The position numbers were made by a program, and so were the translations under genes. Shown piece after piece: positions 1-7,032 of a stretch of DNA of 64,000 bases (position 1 is the stretch's first letter; every line of letters starts with the position of its first letter). The notes under the pieces are model-generated. The model worked only from the letters and a program-made list of their open reading frames with translations. It did no database searches and had not been told where the DNA came from. This DNA is from Gp13-AA77 sp035946575. GTDB taxonomy: Bacteria > Acidobacteriota > Terriglobia > UBA7540. Where the stretch lies: contig DASYZG010000012.1 of the NCBI GenBank assembly GCA_035946575.1, positions 1-64,000 of the forward strand, given 5' to 3'.

Positions 1-85
1 CACTTTTCTCACTCTTCTCCATTGTCCCATTTTGGGGTGGTACGCTCGAAGCATGCTGAAGCAGGCTCTGCAATTCGACCCGATT

Positions 86-151
86 GTGATGCAGGCATCT
101 TGCCTGCCGCCAGACGCAGGCTGGGAAGCCTGCACCACAAACGGAGATACC
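86..151. repeat. REP-like palindromic intergenic repeat
   Basis: The arms read GATGCAGGCATCTTGCCTGC and, further on, GCAGGCTGGGAAGCCTGCAC followed by CACAA. The same design (TGTGGTGCAGGC ... GCCTGCACCACA) recurs at 5022-5078, 59688-59754 and 61895-61957, each time between genes. It can fold into nested hairpins. Confidence 0.7.
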
Positions 152-230
152 ACGGCGCCGCCTTGGCATTCGAGAGTCCGGCCTGTGTCGCGGGACCTAC
201 GGCTGGGATCGAAGTTGCGAGAGAAGTGCG

Positions 231-383
231 AGAGAGGGGAGCGCGGGGAATCGATTTCTGCGCCAAACAAAGCCATCATGTACTTGATAACAAAGCAACT
301 TACCATTTTTAATAGGGCCCGAAAGCCATCAGGTACTTGAAAAGAAATGAGTTAAGCTTTGAAAGCCATCAGGTTATTGATGG
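231..383. repeat. Dispersed repeat, left copy, with three internal motif copies
   Basis: About 150 bp nearly identical to 63573-63723. It contains three copies of a GAAAGCCATCAGGTACTTGA-like motif (near 269, 322 and 362) and the shared block TTACCATTTTTAATAGGG. It is more AT-rich than its surroundings and has no coding potential that I can support. Both copies have the same orientation, about 63.3 kb apart. Confidence 0.75.
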
Positions 384-527
384 ACAGCAGTTTACATTGA
401 ATCTGGGGTGACAAAGAAGGCCTTCTTGACGCGCGAAGCAGCGCAAGACAACGCAAGACATGGGCATGGCTGAGCCGATGGGAATACGTCAGCGTAGTTT
501 CGAGTAGAGTCGCCGAGTGACTAGCGG

Positions 528-556
528 CCGACGCCGCAAAACAGGCAGGCTATAAT
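528..556 (+). promoter_or_regulatory. Candidate ligA promoter
   Basis: A perfect TATAAT (551-556) lies about 40 nt before the ligase start. No good -35 hexamer sits 17 nt upstream (CCGACG), so only the -10 element is persuasive. Confidence 0.4.
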
Positions 557-594
557 TCACAGAGCCGCCAAACGTTGCAGGCCCGGGGACTTCT

Positions 595-2604
595 GTGGCG
601 CCACAAGTCGGGAAAGAGATCGAGAAGCTCCGCGAGCAGATTCGGCACCACGAGTACCGCTACTACGTGCTCGACGACCCCGAGATCTCCGACCGCGAGT
701 TCGACCAGCTCATGCGGCGTCTCCAGGACCTCGAGAACGCGCAGCCGGAACTGGTCACGCCGGACTCTCCCACGCAGCGCGTCGGCGGCCAACCGGCTGC
801 CGAGTTCCCCCAGGTGCGCCATTCGACACCGATGATGAGCCTGGACAACACGTACTCGGTGGAAGAACTCGGCGACTTCGACCGCCGCGTGCGTGAGCTC
901 TCGAAACGCGAGCAGGTTGACTATGTCGCCGAGCTGAAGCTCGACGGCCTCTCCATGGCGCTCACCTACGAGCACGGTACGCTCAAGCACGGCGTGACCC
1001 GCGGCGACGGTGTGCGCGGTGAGGACGTCACACCGAATCTGCGGACCATCCGCTCGGTGCCGTTACGGGTCGATCCCGCCAGGCTCCGCGTCTGGGGCAG
1101 CCCGGAGAGATTCGAGGTGCGCGGCGAAGTGATCATGGGACGCAAAGCCTTCGAGCACTTGAACGCGCAGCGCGAGGCGGCGGGCGAGCCCAAATTCGCC
1201 AACCCGCGCAACTCGGCAGCGGGTTCCATCCGCCTGCTCGACTCGAGGATCGTCGCCCGGCGCAAGCTCGACATGTTTCTTTACTTCGTCCTGGTGAATG
1301 GGGTTCCGCCGCTCGCCACGCACTGGGAAGTGCTCGAATCGCTTGGCCGGCTCGGTTTCAAGGTGAATCCGCATCGCCGCCACTGCCGCTCCTTCGGCGA
1401 AGTGCTGGCGTTCATCAAGGAGTGGGAAACGGAACGCGAACGGCTCGACTACGAGACCGACGGGATTGTGATCAAGGTGAACGACACGCGGCTCTGGCGC
1501 GAACTCGGCTGGACCGCGAAGTCGCCGCGCTGGGCGGTGGCGTTCAAGTATCCGGCGCGCCAGGCCACCACCATCGTGCGGGACATCCGCCCGCAGGTAG
1601 GCCGCACGGGCACGCTCACGCCGGTCGCCGATCTCGAACCCGTCGACGTGGGCGGGGTCACCGTGAGCCACGCCACGCTGCACAATATGGACGAAGTGGA
1701 GCGCCTGGGCGTGAGGATCGGCGACACCATCCTGCTGCAACGCGCCGGCGAAGTGATCCCGCAGGTGGTCAAGGTGACCAGGCATGCGGGCGAGGGCCGC
1801 GCCTTTGAGATGCCCAGGCACTGCCCCGTGTGCGGCGGCGACGTATTCCGCGCCGAGGGCGAGGTGGCCTATCGCTGCATGAACAAGGCGTGTCCCGCGC
1901 AGCTCAAGGAATCGCTGTGGCACTTTGCGGGACGCCACGCCATGGACATCGACGGCCTCGGCGACGCGTTGGTGGACCAGTTGGTCGAGAAGAAACTCGT
2001 TCGTGACGTCGCCGACCTCTACAGTCTGTCAGCCGGGCAACTCGAAGCTTTGGAACGTATGGGTGAGAAGTCGGCGGCGAACCTGATCGGCGAGATCGAA
2101 CGCAGCCGGCAGGCCGATCTCGCGCGCGTGATCTACGGCATCGGCATTCCCTTCGTGGGCGAGCGCACCGCGCAGGTGCTCGCGGAGCATTTTGGATCGC
2201 TCGCCAACCTGGAAAGCGCCAGCGAGACCGAGCTTGACGAGGTGAACGAGATCGGCGAGAAGACCGCTTCCGGCATCGCCGAGTACTTTCGCGAGCACCG
2301 CAACCGCGAGGTGATCGAGAAGCTGAAGAAGCACCTCCAGATTCCCGTGGCCGAGCGCAAGCAGCCCAAAGGCGCAGGACCGCTTGCCGGCAAGACCTTC
2401 GTGCTGACCGGAACGCTGCCCACGTACTCGCGCGAGGAAGCCACACGGATCATCGAAGACGCGGGTGGCCGCGTGACGGGGTCGGTGAGCAAGAAGACCG
2501 ATTACGTGCTCGCCGGAGAAGAAGCGGGATCGAAGCTCGACAAGGCGAAATCGCTGGGCGTGAAAGTGATCGACGAGAAGGCGCTGCTGGCGCTGGTCAA
2601 GTGA
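595..2604 (+). CDS. ligA: NAD-dependent DNA ligase LigA
   Basis: This 669-residue protein seals nicks in duplex DNA with NAD+ during replication and repair. The N-terminal Ia domain carries the HEYRYYVLDDPEISD block. The adenylation motif KLDG has its nucleophile at about Lys115. An OB fold follows, then a four-Cys zinc finger (CPVCGG ... CMNKACPAQ), a helix-hairpin-helix region (about 500-580) and a C-terminal BRCT domain from about 595. The length is typical of bacterial LigA. The start is GTG at 595; I see no strong Shine-Dalgarno sequence. The stop overlaps the start of the next gene by 4 bases, suggesting translational coupling. Confidence 0.97.
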   Translation: MAPQVGKEIEKLREQIRHHEYRYYVLDDPEISDREFDQLMRRLQDLENAQPELVTPDSPTQRVGGQPAAEFPQVRHSTPMMSLDNTYSVEELGDFDRRVRELSKREQVDYVAELKLDGLSMALTYEHGTLKHGVTRGDGVRGEDVTPNLRTIRSVPLRVDPARLRVWGSPERFEVRGEVIMGRKAFEHLNAQREAAGEPKFANPRNSAAGSIRLLDSRIVARRKLDMFLYFVLVNGVPPLATHWEVLESLGRLGFKVNPHRRHCRSFGEVLAFIKEWETERERLDYETDGIVIKVNDTRLWRELGWTAKSPRWAVAFKYPARQATTIVRDIRPQVGRTGTLTPVADLEPVDVGGVTVSHATLHNMDEVERLGVRIGDTILLQRAGEVIPQVVKVTRHAGEGRAFEMPRHCPVCGGDVFRAEGEVAYRCMNKACPAQLKESLWHFAGRHAMDIDGLGDALVDQLVEKKLVRDVADLYSLSAGQLEALERMGEKSAANLIGEIERSRQADLARVIYGIGIPFVGERTAQVLAEHFGSLANLESASETELDEVNEIGEKTASGIAEYFREHRNREVIEKLKKHLQIPVAERKQPKGAGPLAGKTFVLTGTLPTYSREEATRIIEDAGGRVTGSVSKKTDYVLAGEEAGSKLDKAKSLGVKVIDEKALLALVK

Positions 2605-3191
2605 GAATGTTCACCTCCTTTCATCACGCGATTCTATGGTCCATCGACGGCGCCTGGATCGCTTTCGTCGCCTATTGGGGCATCAGGGCGCTAAGCGTCA
2701 AGCGCGCCGTGAGGCGGCAAGGGATTGGCGGACGTCTGTTCCAGATCCTGATGGGAATGGCGGTCTTCATCCTCCTCTGGAACGAAAACGCGGATTGGGG
2801 TGTGCTGTCTTCGAGATTCGTTCCGCGCGAGCACGCCTGGGCTGTGCTGGGCGCGGTGCTGACCTGCGCCGGCGTGGCGATCGCCATCTGGGCTCGCACG
2901 ATCCTCGGAGGCAACTGGAGCGGCATCGTGACCGTGAAGCAGGACCACACGCTGGTCCGCACCGGACCCTACACCGTCGTGCGGCATCCGATCTATTCCG
3001 GCCTGATCCTGGCGGTTCTCGGTACCGCGCTGGCCATCGGGGAATACCGCGCGCTGGTTGCCGTCGGGATCATAGTCATGATGTTCCTGGTGAAGTCGCG
3101 GACCGAAGAGCGATTCATGACGGAGGAATTCGGCCGGGAATACGAGGATTACCGGCGCCAGACGAGCGCCCTCATCCCCTTCATATTCTGA
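2601..3191 (+). CDS. Isoprenylcysteine carboxyl methyltransferase (ICMT)/PEMT-family membrane protein
   Basis: A 196-residue integral membrane protein with about five hydrophobic segments. The C-terminal signature GPYTVVRHPIYSG followed by an Arg/Glu-rich tail (SRTEERFM ... EFGREYEDY) is that of the ICMT/phospholipid methyltransferase superfamily, which methylates membrane-associated acceptors with S-adenosylmethionine. The bacterial substrate cannot be read from sequence. The start is GTG 2601 overlapping the ligA stop (GTGA), or ATG 2607; the overlap favours co-translation with ligA, though no functional link is obvious. A GC-rich hairpin follows the stop. Confidence 0.85.
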   Translation: MRMFTSFHHAILWSIDGAWIAFVAYWGIRALSVKRAVRRQGIGGRLFQILMGMAVFILLWNENADWGVLSSRFVPREHAWAVLGAVLTCAGVAIAIWARTILGGNWSGIVTVKQDHTLVRTGPYTVVRHPIYSGLILAVLGTALAIGEYRALVAVGIIVMMFLVKSRTEERFMTEEFGREYEDYRRQTSALIPFIF

Positions 3192-3204
3192 AGAAGATCG
3201 CTTG

Positions 3205-3237
3205 CAAGTCGCGGGCGAGACGCCCGCGCTACAGCCC
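3205..3237. terminator. Palindrome between convergent genes
   Basis: CGCGGGCG-AGA-CGCCCGCG (3211-3229) forms an 8-bp GC hairpin between the ends of two convergent genes and could stop transcription from both sides. No U-tract follows it. It resembles the GC-rich repeats elsewhere in the window. Confidence 0.5.
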
Positions 3238-3864
3238 TCAATAGGGCGGCACCGGCCGCCCCGGCAGCTCGAAGCAATCGTAGCAGCGCGGCTCGTAGGT
3301 CTCTTTGCCGCCCACTTGTACCTGCGGCGAGTTGTACGGCGCCGGATGCCCGTCGATCATTCGCTGCGGCAGCGGCGCCGGCGCGCCGCATTGTGCGCAG
3401 AGCGGCGTGAGCCAGATGCAATCGTTGTTGCTGCGGCAGAGCCCGAAGAGCAGCAGCGTGGACCCGAAAGGTTCGCCCTTGAAATCGAGCGCGAGGCCGG
3501 ACGCCAGCACGCCGTAGCCGCGCTCCAGCAGTTCATCGACCACGCGGAAGAATCCGGAGTCGGCGCCGAAGAACTGGACCTCGTCAAATGCGATCAGATT
3601 GAAGCGCGACCCGGCCTCCGCCTCTTTCTCGCGCACGATGCGCAGCGCGACCCAGGGATCGCGCGCGGGCACCTCGAAAGCCTCCATGCTCTTGCCGTGA
3701 TAATCGCGGATCAGGCACTCGCCGCTGCGCGTGTCCGTGTCGGGCTTCAGCACCAGAACGCGCTTCTTGCCGAACTGGCGCAGCGTCTCGATCTCGAGGA
3801 TAAGGCGTCCGGTCTTGTTGCCGAACATGTTTCCGATGATGAGCTTCAATTCACCGCGTGGCAT
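3238..3864 (-). CDS. tdk: Thymidine kinase, type II, with an atypical P-loop
   Basis: The 208-residue protein has the plan of cytosolic type II thymidine kinase, which phosphorylates deoxythymidine for salvage. It shows an N-terminal P-loop (residues 11-18), a catalytic-region DEVQFF, the lasso segment GLALDFKGEPFG, and four zinc-ligand cysteines (CAQC and CYDC). The P-loop reads GNMFGNKT, whereas the family norm is GPMFSGKT, so the second Walker glycine is Asn. I chose ATG 3864 because the family begins here and AGGGAA lies upstream. The longer frame to 3957 adds a tail that matches nothing and covers a direct-repeat-like region. Nucleotide-metabolism assignment is strong; catalytic competence is less certain. 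Confidence 0.85.
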   Translation of the reverse strand: MPRGELKLIIGNMFGNKTGRLILEIETLRQFGKKRVLVLKPDTDTRSGECLIRDYHGKSMEAFEVPARDPWVALRIVREKEAEAGSRFNLIAFDEVQFFGADSGFFRVVDELLERGYGVLASGLALDFKGEPFGSTLLLFGLCRSNNDCIWLTPLCAQCGAPAPLPQRMIDGHPAPYNSPQVQVGGKETYEPRCYDCFELPGRPVPPY

Positions 3865-4012
3865 AAATGACCAGTTCCCTGTATTGTGCTGACACTCTCT
3901 GTGCTCTCCCTGTTCCCTCTGTGGACTCTGTGTTAAAGCTCGCAACACAGAGGTCACGGAGGGCTCGCCGAGGACACAGAGCGATTTCGGGCGTGCTCCG
4001 CCTGCCGCGATA

Positions 4013-4525
4013 CTAATGGGGCAGCAGCGAGCACGATTGCTCGCGCTTGTTCGGATCGGCCGCCTCGCCGCCCTCGGTGATCTCGCGGATCACGCCCTGC
4101 CGGTCGATGACGAAAGTCACGCGCTTGGCGACGCGGATCAGCGGATAAAGCACGCCGTATTCGCGCGTCACCTGCTTCGTCTCATCGCTCAGCACCGGGA
4201 AGGTGATGTGCAGCTCGTTGGCGAAGTCCCGGTTGCGTTTGGCGGAGTCCACACTGATCCCGATCACCTGCGCGCCGGCATTTTCGAAATTGGCGATATC
4301 AGCCTGATACGCCAGCAGCTCCTTCCTTCATCCGGGCGTGAAGGCGCGGATGTAGAAGGCGAGCACCACCGTCTTCTTGCCGCGAAAGTCGCTGAGCCGG
4401 ACGTCGCGGCCGTTCTGGTCCTTGAGGTCGAAGTCGGGGGCAGGTTGCCCGACGCGCGGCGGTCCGCCGGTCGCAAGCGCGGCCACGACGGTAAGCGCGA
4501 ACAGGGCCAAGGGTCCGAGGGTCAT
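4013..4525 (-). CDS. Peroxiredoxin (AhpC/TSA, BCP-like) with in-frame UGA at the peroxidatic position: predicted selenoprotein
   Basis: The reading frame is open from ATG 4525 to 4013 except for one TGA at 4330-4328, codon 66. Upstream it reads QPAPDFDLKDQNG and VVLAFYIRAFTPG; downstream RKELLAYQADIA and VIGISVDS. In thioredoxin-fold peroxiredoxins the residue after FTPG is the peroxidatic Cys, so the UGA falls exactly where Sec would replace it. The frame stays intact on both sides with normal codon use and no other lesion, giving 170 residues. A hydrophobic N-terminus (MTLGPLALFALTVVAALA) suggests export or membrane anchoring. GGAGG lies 7 nt before the start. No resolving Cys is obvious. 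The alternative is a nonsense mutation. It follows a membrane protein gene by 31 bp on the same strand. Confidence 0.8.
4301..4330 (-). promoter_or_regulatory. UGA codon plus bacterial SECIS-like hairpin
   Basis: Starting 8 nt after the UGA the transcript can pair AGC, a bulged UG, then CUG with CAG and GCU around a six-base loop GCGUAU. The apical loop contains GU at +18/+19 from the UGA. A bulged U in the stem and an apical GU at this spacing are hallmarks of SelB-binding bacterial SECIS elements such as that of E. coli fdhF. The stem is short, so the fold alone is only suggestive. Confidence 0.5.
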
Positions 4526-4556
4526 GGTGTAACCTCCAAGTCCCCCCGCTCGACGG

Positions 4557-5003
4557 CTAAGGCTTTCTTCCCAGCGCGATGTCGTAGGCATCGAGAATGG
4601 CCAGCACGTTCAGCATGCCCGCGGAGACCAGAAAGGCGGTGCCGAAGTCGGCGCTCACGAATGAAGTGTCGCCGACGTAATTGAAGAATCGCGCCACCGG
4701 CATGGCCGCACCGACGCACATTTCGCCGAAATAACCCAGGGTCTCGAGCCAGGACGGGGATCCGGTGGAGAAAAACTCGCCCTTCATCACCAGGCCGAAG
4801 ATGAACATGGTGATGATGGCAAGGAACAGGACCAGGGCGCGTCCCCGGCGGCGGAGCATATAGTGTCCGGCGCCCGGAACCAGCCAGGCGGTTACGCACA
4901 AGCGGATCAGCTTGCCGGTCTCCGGCTTTTCAGCTTTAGCCTTGGGGCCGGCAGGCCCGGCGGACCCGGCTTTGTTGACGACCGCATTGGATGTCTTCGC
5001 CAT
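4557..5003 (-). CDS. Small membrane protein (DUF6677-like)
   Basis: 148 residues. A Lys/Ala/Pro-rich cytoplasmic head (about 1-35) is followed by membrane segments: CVTAWLVPGAGHYML, then ALVLFLAIITMFIFGLVM, and two more hydrophobic stretches. The motif VPGAGHxxLRRRGRAL is one I associate with a small-protein family common in Acidobacteria (I believe DUF6677), of unknown function. ATG 5003 is chosen because residues before it (to 5078) are translated REP-like repeat sequence. It sits between an M24 peptidase and the UGA peroxiredoxin on the same strand, a probable operon. Confidence 0.7.
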   Translation of the reverse strand: MAKTSNAVVNKAGSAGPAGPKAKAEKPETGKLIRLCVTAWLVPGAGHYMLRRRGRALVLFLAIITMFIFGLVMKGEFFSTGSPSWLETLGYFGEMCVGAAMPVARFFNYVGDTSFVSADFGTAFLVSAGMLNVLAILDAYDIALGRKP

Positions 5004-5021
5004 CTTTATGGTGGTACACGT

Positions 5022-5078
5022 CTGTGGTGGTGCGCGCGTCTTGCGTGCGCGAAGGCAGGCCGGAAGCCTGCGCCACAA
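5022..5078. repeat. REP-like palindromic repeat
   Basis: TGTGGTGGTGCGCGCGTCTT ... GGCAGGCCGGAAGCCTGCGC-CACAAG, an imperfect palindrome of the same family as 86-151 and 59688-59754. It fills the gap between the M24 peptidase stop and the next gene on the minus strand. Confidence 0.65.
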
Positions 5079-5080
5079 GC

Positions 5081-6253
5081 TTACGCCAGGATCGGGACCA
5101 CGGCCTCCTGGATCTCACCCGTCACGCGCGCGTCGTGCTCATCGATGTAGACGTTCACCTCGCTGCGCACGCCGAACTCGGGCAGGTAAATGCCCGGCTC
5201 AATCGAGAAGCAGGTGCGCGGGATTATCAGGCGCGTGTCGTGCGTCTCGAGATTATCCATGTTGGCGCCGTTGCCGTGAATATCTTCGCCGATCGAATGT
5301 CCGGTGCGGTGCACGAAATAATTGCCATAGCCCGCCTTCTCGATCACGCCGCGCGCCGCGTCGTCCACCTGCCAGCCGGCAAGGGGGCTTCCCTGGCGCA
5401 TGGCCGTCCGGACCCGATCAATGGCCGCGTCCCGGGCCCGCTTCACGATGTCGAATATCGATGCCTGGCGCTCCGGCACCTGGCCGCCTACGTAGCCCGT
5501 CCAGGTGATGTCGAAGAAGACCGCGCCAGGCGTCGTCTTCTTGCCCCAGACGTCGAGCAGCACCCAATCGCCCTGCCGGATCGGTTTCGACCTGGTAGCC
5601 GAGGCCGAATAGTGGGGATCGGAGCTGTTGGCGTTCACCGCCACGTCGGGCGGGTCGTCGGGCTCGACGCCCTGCGCCCCCATGGTCTCGAGAATCAGCT
5701 GCTGGATGGCGTATTCATCGGTGGCTCGGCCGCCGCGAACCGCGTCAGCGATGGCGCGGAATCCTGCGCGGACCGCGGCATGGACCACCTTGCCGGCTTC
5801 CAGGTGGCCGGCCAACTGCTCCGCCGTCCAGCGCGCTTCGAACAATTGCACCAGGTCCGCTGAGGAAGCCACCTCGATGCCGAAGCTGCGGACGAGTTCG
5901 ACGGTGCCCGCGTCCACGAGGCCAACATAAGGGATGTTATTCAGCTCGGAGTACTCCATGGCCAGCTTCTTTACGCCGCCAAGCATCGCCGCCAGATTCT
6001 CGCGCTGCTCGCGCCAGGTGGAATACTCACGCCGCTCGCCCGGGAGCGCGTCCAGATTGTGGCTCTCGATGCGGTGAACGAGCTTCGAAGGCTCGCCCGC
6101 GGCCGGAACCAGGTAGTACCAGCGCCGCGTGGTCAGCATGTGATCGAGACCGAGCACGCGATAGGCGATGGGATCGCGATGATGGTGGTCGTAGAAAAGC
6201 CAGCCGTCCAGTTTCAGGTCTTTGAGAGCGGATTGGATCGCACCGAAGTCCAT
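5081..6253 (-). CDS. M24-family metallopeptidase (Xaa-Pro aminopeptidase-like)
   Basis: 390 residues with the creatinase N-terminal domain and C-terminal pita-bread fold. The five metal ligands of the M24 family are all visible: Asp234 (LLDVWG), Asp248 (FFDITW), His319 (HRTGHSIG), Glu352 (SIEPGIY) and Glu365 (RSEVNV). Such enzymes use two divalent metals to remove N-terminal residues, usually before proline, in the cytoplasm. ATG 6253 is preferred over an in-frame GTG at 6265; no strong ribosome site is seen for either. A shorter M24 paralogue lies at 25.4-26.5 kb beside accB. Confidence 0.9.
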   Translation of the reverse strand: MDFGAIQSALKDLKLDGWLFYDHHHRDPIAYRVLGLDHMLTTRRWYYLVPAAGEPSKLVHRIESHNLDALPGERREYSTWREQRENLAAMLGGVKKLAMEYSELNNIPYVGLVDAGTVELVRSFGIEVASSADLVQLFEARWTAEQLAGHLEAGKVVHAAVRAGFRAIADAVRGGRATDEYAIQQLILETMGAQGVEPDDPPDVAVNANSSDPHYSASATRSKPIRQGDWVLLDVWGKKTTPGAVFFDITWTGYVGGQVPERQASIFDIVKRARDAAIDRVRTAMRQGSPLAGWQVDDAARGVIEKAGYGNYFVHRTGHSIGEDIHGNGANMDNLETHDTRLIIPRTCFSIEPGIYLPEFGVRSEVNVYIDEHDARVTGEIQEAVVPILA

Positions 6254-7032
6254 GGCGTTACTCACTATCGATACTAAAATTGGCGATTGCTGATTGTACA
6301 GCAGTTCCCGATGCGTCTGTCAGCCTTCCCCTCCAGAGCGGCGTTGCGCCGGGGTTTTACCGCACCTTCGACGACGCGCAAGCTCGTCCCACTGACGCCG
6401 CCTGGCTCACGCAATCCGCGTCGGCTCCCATCATGATGGACAGTTGACAGTCGAGAGTTGAGAGTTCACGGTCGGCAACCGGCGGTTGGCAGATGGCACG
6501 CTGCCGGCGGTAACCCGAATCCTGCAACCGGTCGTCGTTCCCGCGAAGGCGGAAATCCAGCCTTTGGCCGTCGACTGGCCATCCGCAGTGTGCCGGAAAC
6601 ATCAGCGCCGGCGCTTAAATCCGCCGCTAAATCTTGTCCCTTGAGCGACCGAGTTCCTGAGCGGCCCTGGCCGGAAGCGGCTCGTGAACGAAATCCGCCA
6701 CAAGAGTTCCCACCTCTCAACCTTGTGACGCCCTCCTCAGGGCTGATGCTTTTGCTCACGCCAGGCCGCTCCGGCAAAGGGCGATGTGTCGGCCGCGCGC
6801 GGCGTGATCTCCTTCCCTCGTCCGCGGGCCGCTTTTCCCGAGCGAACTGTGGCATCGAAGCCACGCCGCGGGGACGATCACGACAGCGCAAACGTCGGCG
6901 GACTGCGCGGAAATACCAAAAATAATATGGATTATCCCTCGTTTTGTATTCCGCCTCCACAAAACCGGAAGCCGGCTGTTAACCTTCTGATTACAATGAC
7001 ACTCTTCCGGAGTCGAACGTGTTAAACTTGGC
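6254..7032. other. 779-bp intergenic stretch with short dispersed repeats
   Basis: No supported gene. It contains the quasi-repetitive GACAGTTGACAGTCGAGAG (about 6430) and a GTTCCCGCGAAGGCGGAAAT hairpin (about 6541) of a type that recurs near 60450 (GATTCCCGTTTGCGCGGGAA). The last 130 bases become AT-richer (AAAAATAATATGG, GATTACAATG) and probably hold the promoter of the kinase gene, but I cannot pick out clear hexamers. Confidence 0.5.

Larger units (their letters stand above)
1..594. other. Gene-free left edge with dispersed repeats
   Basis: No convincing gene is visible: the open frames overlap one another on both strands and match no family I recognise. The stretch holds a palindromic GC-rich repeat (86-151), a roughly 150-bp repeat shared with the right edge of the window (231-383), and a promoter-like -10 element before the ligase gene. 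The first 40 bases also resemble the sequence just after larC (from about 63487), with a CT-rich TCTC/TTGTCCC pattern. Confidence 0.6.

Noticed and set aside
4013..4525. Reading the peroxiredoxin as an ordinary nonsense pseudogene
   Set aside because: The single stop falls precisely on the catalytic residue, the rest of the frame is intact, and a SECIS-like hairpin follows.
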